Below, piece after piece: positions 7,484 through 10,626 of a stretch of DNA of 10,626 nt. How positions within the stretch are numbered: the stretch's first letter is position 1; the number at the start of each line of letters is the position of its first letter. The translations under genes were made by a program, and so were the position numbers. This DNA is from Chlamydiales bacterium (GTDB lineage Bacteria > Chlamydiota > Chlamydiia > Chlamydiales > FEN-1388). The DNA lies in assembly GCA_021372185.1 (NCBI GenBank), contig JAJFUY010000136.1, positions 1 to 10,626 on the forward strand, written 5' to 3'. Below the pieces are notes generated by a model. The model had not been told where the DNA came from and searched no databases. It saw only the letters and a list, made by a program, of their open reading frames with translations.

Positions 7484-8113
7484 CTACTGTGTACCAAAAA
7501 AGACCTTACGAAAGTCTTTACGGATGAATGAGGCAATAATTTCTTCTAATGCTTTTGATGAAACATCAAGCACCATGTTCTTATCTAAAACTTTCACTTG
7601 TACGCCAGAGTTAATGTCGGCTTCTGTAACAGTTTTATTTTTTAGCTGTTTGAGTATATTCTCGCTCAATTGGCTGTTGACAGCATTGGCTGTTAGGCTC
7701 TTTGGTATGCTTACAGAGAGCTCTGTGTTAATTCCGTCTTTGTTAAGAGCTGTGACAAGGGCGTCAATAAGGCGTGCGTGAGATTTGGCATCGCCAAGCT
7801 GTTCTTTTACCCAGGAGCATAAGTTTGGGTTAAAAAATGACGTCTCAATTTTTTGCTTTAATAGCTCGACAGATTGCTTTGAGGCCTGTTCAAGTGATGA
7901 TGTAAAGATTTGCTTTTCGATATCTAGTGCTTTTCTAGATTCTTTTTGTATGTGTTCGGCTTCGGTATGCGCCTGCTGTAAGATGCGCTCAGCTTCTTTA
8001 CGGGCATTCTCAATAATCTCTTGAGCCTGTTCTTTTGCGGGGTCGAGAGTTTCTGAGCGAATTTTATCGCAAATAATTTGAATACGACTATCGGCTTTTT
8101 CTAGTTCAGGCAT
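7484..8113 (-). CDS. atpE: V-type ATPase subunit E (peripheral stalk)
   Basis: This 209-residue protein is the peripheral stalk that ties the catalytic head to AtpI. The N-terminal half (about 4-90) is one long charged helix rich in Ala, Glu and Lys, including EIIENARKEAERILQQA (32-48). This fits the right-handed coiled coil that subunit E normally makes with subunit G. The C-terminal half (about 100-209) is the globular domain that binds the top of subunit B. No subunit G gene is visible, so its stalk partner is unidentified. It is the first gene of the operon. The ATG at 8113 has only a weak GAG upstream, and no longer start is supported. Length matches chlamydial AtpE as I recall it. Confidence 0.88.
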   Translation of the reverse strand: MPELEKADSRIQIICDKIRSETLDPAKEQAQEIIENARKEAERILQQAHTEAEHIQKESRKALDIEKQIFTSSLEQASKQSVELLKQKIETSFFNPNLCSWVKEQLGDAKSHARLIDALVTALNKDGINTELSVSIPKSLTANAVNSQLSENILKQLKNKTVTEADINSGVQVKVLDKNMVLDVSSKALEEIIASFIRKDFRKVFFGTQ

Positions 8114-8144
8114 AGATATCTCAAGGGTAGTAACATTTCTCTAG

Positions 8145-8173
8145 TATATCGTGTATCTCCACTATTTAGGCAA
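8145..8173 (-). promoter_or_regulatory. Candidate sigma-70-type promoter of the V-ATPase operon
   Basis: On the minus strand TTGCCT (8168-8173) and GATATA (8145-8150) are 17 bases apart. The overlapping TATACT (8143-8148) is a better -10 match but gives a 19-base spacer. Transcription would begin about 25 bases before the atpE ATG. It is the only intergenic gap ahead of the seven genes. Inferred from sequence only. Confidence 0.4.
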
Positions 8174-8193
8174 CCCGAAAGTAGCATAATTTC

Positions 8194-8253
8194 GTTGCAA
8201 ACAACCTCTATACTGCCTTAAGATTATTGTTATTTAACGGGTGTGTAGGAAGA
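8194..8253 (+). promoter_or_regulatory. Candidate promoter -10, small dyad and ribosome binding site upstream of the UPF0158 gene
   Basis: TATACT (8209-8214) is a good -10 hexamer, but no clear -35 lies at the usual distance. A short dyad, GTTG-CAAA-CAAC (8194-8205), sits just upstream of it and could be an operator or chance. AGGAAGA (8247-8253) is the ribosome binding site that supports the ATG at 8257 over the upstream TTG at 8227. Confidence 0.35.
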
Positions 8254-8256
8254 CGT

Positions 8257-9624
8257 ATGGTAGTAAAAAATAAACTTGTCGCTCAAAATCCTTTAATTTT
8301 ACGCTGCCACCGCCTTATGGAGGCATTTGCAAAGTCTGATGACGAGCGCGATTATTATCTTGATCGTTACGAAGGCTTTTTAGTCTATGCAGATTTAGAC
8401 AAATCTCAAGAAGAACTTGATGAGCTAGCTAAAGAACTTGCAGCCAATGCCGAGCGTTACGTCATGATTCCAAAACTTACGTTTTACGAAGTAAAAAAAG
8501 TGATGGAAGGCTTTGTTAACGAAAAAGTATATGACATTGACACCAAAGAAAAGCTTTTAGACATCATTAGCTCAAAAGAAGCGCGCGAAAACTTTTTAGA
8601 GTTCATCTACGACCACCACACAGAACTTGAAAAGTGGCAGCTATACTACCAAGAGCGTTTTCGTGTTCGTATTATCGAATGGCTCCGAAATAACCAGTTT
8701 GATTTTGTCTTCGAAGAAGACCTTGAAATCACAAAATCTATCTGCGAAAAGCTGAAGCTGAACCTCTTTGTGCCAAAAGTGCAAAAGGACCTTCTCACAC
8801 AGCGTAAAAACCTTATGGCAAAGGCAAAGACCTACTACTCAAGTGAGGCGTTAAACCCAAGACCAAAACGTGGTCGCCCGCCAAAGCAAGTAGCAAAAGT
8901 TGAAACTGAACCACAATTTTCGCAAGATATCTACACCACCATCCCAAAGGGTGCAAAGCCATTTTTATTTGCGCCAGATTACCATGGTTCATCTGCAATC
9001 TTTACCTTCTCTGGCAAATTTGCCTCAGAAGCTGATTTACTTGCGCATAGAAAACAGCAGCTTACAGGCTCTGTCAACCTTGACATGCAAAACCTTAACC
9101 AGAAACTTGCAGCGCTTAGAACCCTGTCAGCTACCTGGAACATCGATAAACCCGATAGCGATATGGCGTTTTCAAGCATTGCCTTTGATGATACAGAGAC
9201 ACTGCTTAAACGCGATATAGAGCCTAAAATGCTTAATGGTGATAAATCTAAAGCTCCAAAAGCAGAAAAAGTAGAAGTAGCGCCTAAAAAAGCCCCTGCT
9301 GCAAAAGTGGCTGTAAAACCTGCGGCAAAAGTAGCAGCTGTAAAAGCACCTGTAAAAGCTGAAGTGAAAAAGCCTGTAGCTGCCGCCAAAAAAGCGCCTG
9401 TTAAAGTAGCTCCTAAGGCAAAAGCTCCAGTAAAAAAAGTGGCTGCTAAGGTTGCAGTAAAACCTGTTAAAAAGGCTGCGGCTCCAAAAGTAGCAGCAAA
9501 GACGCCAAAAGCACGCTTGAGACCGCTACCTAAAAAGGCAAAACCTGTAGCAAAAGCAAAAGCTGCTCCAGTAAAAGAAAAAGTACCTCAATTTAGAAAA
9601 CTGCGCCGCGCAAAAAAACGATAA
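8257..9624 (+). CDS. UPF0158 family protein with AT-hook and histone H1-like Lys/Ala tail
   Basis: This 455-residue protein has three parts. Residues about 10-170 form the UPF0158 domain as I know it from Chlamydia, with DERDYYLDRYEGFLVYADLD (29-48), FVNEKVYDIDTKEKLLDI (86-103) and RIIEWLRNNQFDFVFEEDL (138-156). Residues 201-210, PRPKRGRPPK, are a textbook AT-hook with the R-G-R-P core that grips AT-rich minor groove. After a less distinctive stretch, residues about 330-455 are almost entirely Lys, Ala, Pro and Val in AAKV, KAPVK and KKA units, like eukaryotic H1 and chlamydial Hc1/Hc2 tails. The protein is therefore very probably DNA-binding and nucleoid-associated; the UPF0158 domain itself has no known function. 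The ATG at 8257 is chosen for its AGGAAGA site, while the in-frame TTG at 8227 has none. It is followed after 12 bases by the reductase gene. Confidence 0.85.
   Translation: MVVKNKLVAQNPLILRCHRLMEAFAKSDDERDYYLDRYEGFLVYADLDKSQEELDELAKELAANAERYVMIPKLTFYEVKKVMEGFVNEKVYDIDTKEKLLDIISSKEARENFLEFIYDHHTELEKWQLYYQERFRVRIIEWLRNNQFDFVFEEDLEITKSICEKLKLNLFVPKVQKDLLTQRKNLMAKAKTYYSSEALNPRPKRGRPPKQVAKVETEPQFSQDIYTTIPKGAKPFLFAPDYHGSSAIFTFSGKFASEADLLAHRKQQLTGSVNLDMQNLNQKLAALRTLSATWNIDKPDSDMAFSSIAFDDTETLLKRDIEPKMLNGDKSKAPKAEKVEVAPKKAPAAKVAVKPAAKVAAVKAPVKAEVKKPVAAAKKAPVKVAPKAKAPVKKVAAKVAVKPVKKAAAPKVAAKTPKARLRPLPKKAKPVAKAKAAPVKEKVPQFRKLRRAKKR
9244..9621 (+). repeat. Low-complexity repeat tract encoding the Lys/Ala/Pro tail
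   Basis: The DNA consists of short degenerate units such as GTAAAAGCACCTGTAAAAGC and GCAAAAGTAGCAGC, built from AAA/AAG, GCT/GCA, GTA and CCT codons. Such tracts can change length by slippage or unequal recombination, so related strains may differ here. The frame stays open throughout. Confidence 0.7.
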
Positions 9625-9636
9625 AAGAAGAGTACT

Positions 9637-10221
9637 ATGGCATACCAACCAAAAATTTTGGCCTTTGCAGGCAGCTTACGAAAAGACTCTTGCAACAAAA
9701 AGCTTGTAAAAGTTGCCGCTAAGGGAGCAGTTGAGGCCGGTGCCATAATTACCTATATCGATTTAAAAGACTATCCGTTGCCAATTTACGACCAAGAAAT
9801 TGAAGATGCGACGGGCCTGCCAGAAAATGCTCTCAAGCTTAAAGAGCTCATGCAAACACATGACGGCTTTTTAATAGCTTGCCCAGAATATAACAGCAGC
9901 ATGCCAGCCGTCTTTAAAAACGTGATTGACTGGACTTCAAGAGTGTCAGCTCCAAACGAAAAAAACCTCTCATGCTTTACTGACAAGGTAGTTGCCTTAT
10001 TAAGCGCGTCACCTGGCGCCCTAGGTGGCATACGAGGTCTTGTCCATGTAAGATCGATGTTTGGCAACATAAACAGCATAGTACTCCCACAACAAAAATG
10101 CATTCCCAACGCATTTATTGCCTTCGACGAGTCCGACAACCTAAAAGACCCAAAAACTTTAAACGACGTTCAAGCCATTGGCCGCACCCTCGCCGACTTC
10201 CTCAAAAAACACAAAAGCTAA
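9637..10221 (+). CDS. NAD(P)H-dependent FMN reductase (flavodoxin-like fold)
   Basis: This 194-residue cytoplasmic flavoprotein belongs to the NADPH-dependent FMN reductase family, which includes chromate, quinone and azo reductases. It reduces FMN or small electrophiles with NAD(P)H. The phosphate-binding loop is AFAGSLRKDSCNKKL (9-23), following the first beta strand. CPEYNSSMPAVFKNVIDWTS (82-101) is the family hallmark around the isoalloxazine site. SASPGALGGIRG (123-134) is the second flavin-contacting loop. Length is usual for the family. The ATG at 9637 has AAGAAGAG upstream and lies 12 bases after the UPF0158 gene, so the two are probably co-transcribed. A functional link between them is not evident. 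The natural substrate cannot be told from sequence; a general role against quinone or oxidative stress is the cautious reading. Confidence 0.9.
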   Translation: MAYQPKILAFAGSLRKDSCNKKLVKVAAKGAVEAGAIITYIDLKDYPLPIYDQEIEDATGLPENALKLKELMQTHDGFLIACPEYNSSMPAVFKNVIDWTSRVSAPNEKNLSCFTDKVVALLSASPGALGGIRGLVHVRSMFGNINSIVLPQQKCIPNAFIAFDESDNLKDPKTLNDVQAIGRTLADFLKKHKS

Positions 10222-10301
10222 CTGTTTTTTATGGAGTGACTTGCATAAGCTAAGTCTTTGGCGTAAGTCGATTTATCGACCGTCGTAATATACTTTAAAA
10301 C
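10222..10301. other. Intergenic stretch after the reductase gene with a small perfect hairpin
   Basis: No gene is seen here. GTCGAT (10267-10272) and ATCGAC (10275-10280) form a 6-bp stem with a 2-base loop. The 9-mer AGTCGATTT recurs at 10345-10353 beside the next structure. Confidence 0.5.
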
Positions 10302-10356
10302 CTAATTTGTGTGCCGTAGGTACACGTGCCGACGGCCTACAATTAGTCGATTTTTT
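10302..10356 (+). terminator. Candidate intrinsic terminator downstream of the reductase gene
   Basis: CTAATT(T)GT at 10302-10310 pairs with ACAATTAG (10339-10346) apart from one bulged T. Alternative inner stems GTAGG/CCTAC and GCCGT/ACGGC can form. T6 follows at 10351-10356, a few bases after the outer stem. The arms enclose a long region, so folding energy would need calculation. It lies about 80 bases after the stop codon on the coding strand. Confidence 0.4.
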
Positions 10357-10370
10357 ACAACAACATTTGG

Positions 10371-10493
10371 TCAATTGTTTTAGAGTCCGCCAGGACGACT
10401 GATCGAAGCCCACCGTGACCGCAGGGAACGGTGGGAATAGAATGTATAGAAAATAGAGCCCGGTTGAGGGCGATTCAATCACGATATGTCGAA
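10371..10493 (-). repeat. Dispersed repeat, right copy, inverted relative to 480-608
   Basis: The reverse complement matches the left copy. The best block is 10400-10435, which contains the stem CCCACCGT (10409-10416)/ACGGTGGG (10428-10435). A second block at 10455-10480 reads GATTGAATCGCCCTC on the minus strand. The TGTTCGAC at the outer edge (10486-10493, minus strand) also matches the left copy at 479-486. The spacer between the two main blocks is diverged. It has the same orientation relative to the upstream reductase gene as the left copy has to atpK. Confidence 0.8.
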
Positions 10494-10626
10494 CACAGAC
10501 ATGGTTTACACTTTAGCACACCCACATAGCTTACACATTTTTAAAATTTATAATTTAAAACTGTCTAATCTATCACGGTTAAAAGAGGACCAAAATGGTC
10601 CCCTGAAAAGACACATTCCTCACCCG
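10494..10626. mobile_element. Possible insertion-element terminal region, running off the window
   Basis: Two near-identical 13-mers, ACATGGTTTACAC (10499-10511) and ACATAGCTTACAC (10524-10536), lie 25 bases apart with 11 of 13 bases equal. A perfect hairpin, GGACCA-AAA-TGGTCC (10587-10601), follows. Tandem motifs of the ACATAGTTTACA kind remind me of IS481-family ends, but this is a recollection, not a match. Between them is an AT-rich stretch (10538-10560). No transposase reading frame lies within the window. Confidence 0.3.

Noticed and set aside
7341..7781. Plus-strand frame of 146 residues across the atpE/DUF2764 junction
   Set aside because: It overlaps two well-supported minus-strand genes and its composition is that of an antisense shadow.
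8227..8256. TTG start adding 10 residues to the UPF0158 protein
   Set aside because: No ribosome binding site lies before the TTG, the added residues do not resemble the family, and AGGAAGA sits just before the ATG at 8257.
8979..9389. Minus-strand frame of 136 residues rich in Ala, Phe and Thr
   Set aside because: It lies opposite the Lys/Ala-rich tail and arises from the low-complexity codons of that gene. It has no family resemblance.
10273..10482. Minus-strand frame of 69 residues in the right flank
   Set aside because: It is made largely of the repeat and stem-loop sequence, has no binding site of note, and is not conserved as a frame in the left repeat copy.
480..10493. The inverted repeats as ends of a 10-kb composite transposon carrying the V-ATPase operon
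   Set aside because: The copies are diverged, contain no transposase and lie at gene 3' ends, and the enclosed genes are core metabolic genes. Shared placement after operons is a simpler reading.
1..10626. CRISPR array, tRNA or rRNA genes
   Set aside because: No regularly spaced identical repeats, cloverleaf sequence or rRNA-like segment was seen on either strand.

Overview
The window most likely comes from a member of the Chlamydiota, probably an environmental (chlamydia-like) lineage. The evidence is a seven-gene V-type ATPase operon in the order atpE, DUF2764 gene, atpA, atpB, atpD, atpI, atpK, whose proteins read as chlamydial, together with a UPF0158 protein of the type I know from Chlamydia. 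Spirochaetes and Bacteroidota share this operon order, so the assignment rests on sequence resemblance recalled from memory, not on a search.

Layout. Positions 22-493 (+) hold the remains of an AAA ATPase/DUF234-type gene: an 18-codon N-terminal stub is joined out of frame to an intact nuclease-like C-terminal domain, and the ATPase core is gone. Positions 480-608 hold a repeat with a strong dyad, lying between the convergent relic and atpK. Positions 615-8113 (-) hold the V-ATPase operon, very tightly packed, with genes overlapping, abutting or at most 11 bases apart. Positions 8114-8256 are a divergent intergenic region with candidate promoters for both sides. Positions 8257-10221 (+) hold a two-gene unit: a UPF0158 protein with an AT-hook and a long Lys/Ala-rich histone-like tail, then an NAD(P)H-dependent FMN reductase. 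Positions 10222-10626 contain no gene that I can support. They hold stem-loops, a second copy of the repeat in opposite orientation (10371-10493), and sequence resembling the end of an insertion element.

How the genes work together. AtpA and AtpB form the catalytic head, AtpD the central rotor shaft, AtpE the peripheral stalk, AtpI the membrane stator with its essential arginines, and AtpK the ion-carrying ring. No separate genes for subunits C, F or G are present; the DUF2764 protein is the best candidate for one of them. The repeat lies just downstream of atpK and of the reductase gene, in the same orientation relative to each, so it may act as a 3'-end or terminator element as well as being a dispersed repeat.

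I found no CRISPR array, tRNA, rRNA or clearly new multi-gene system. The points most worth a second look are the histone-like UPF0158 fusion, the paired 3' repeats, the Gln-to-Met change at the AtpK ion site, and the internally deleted ATPase gene.
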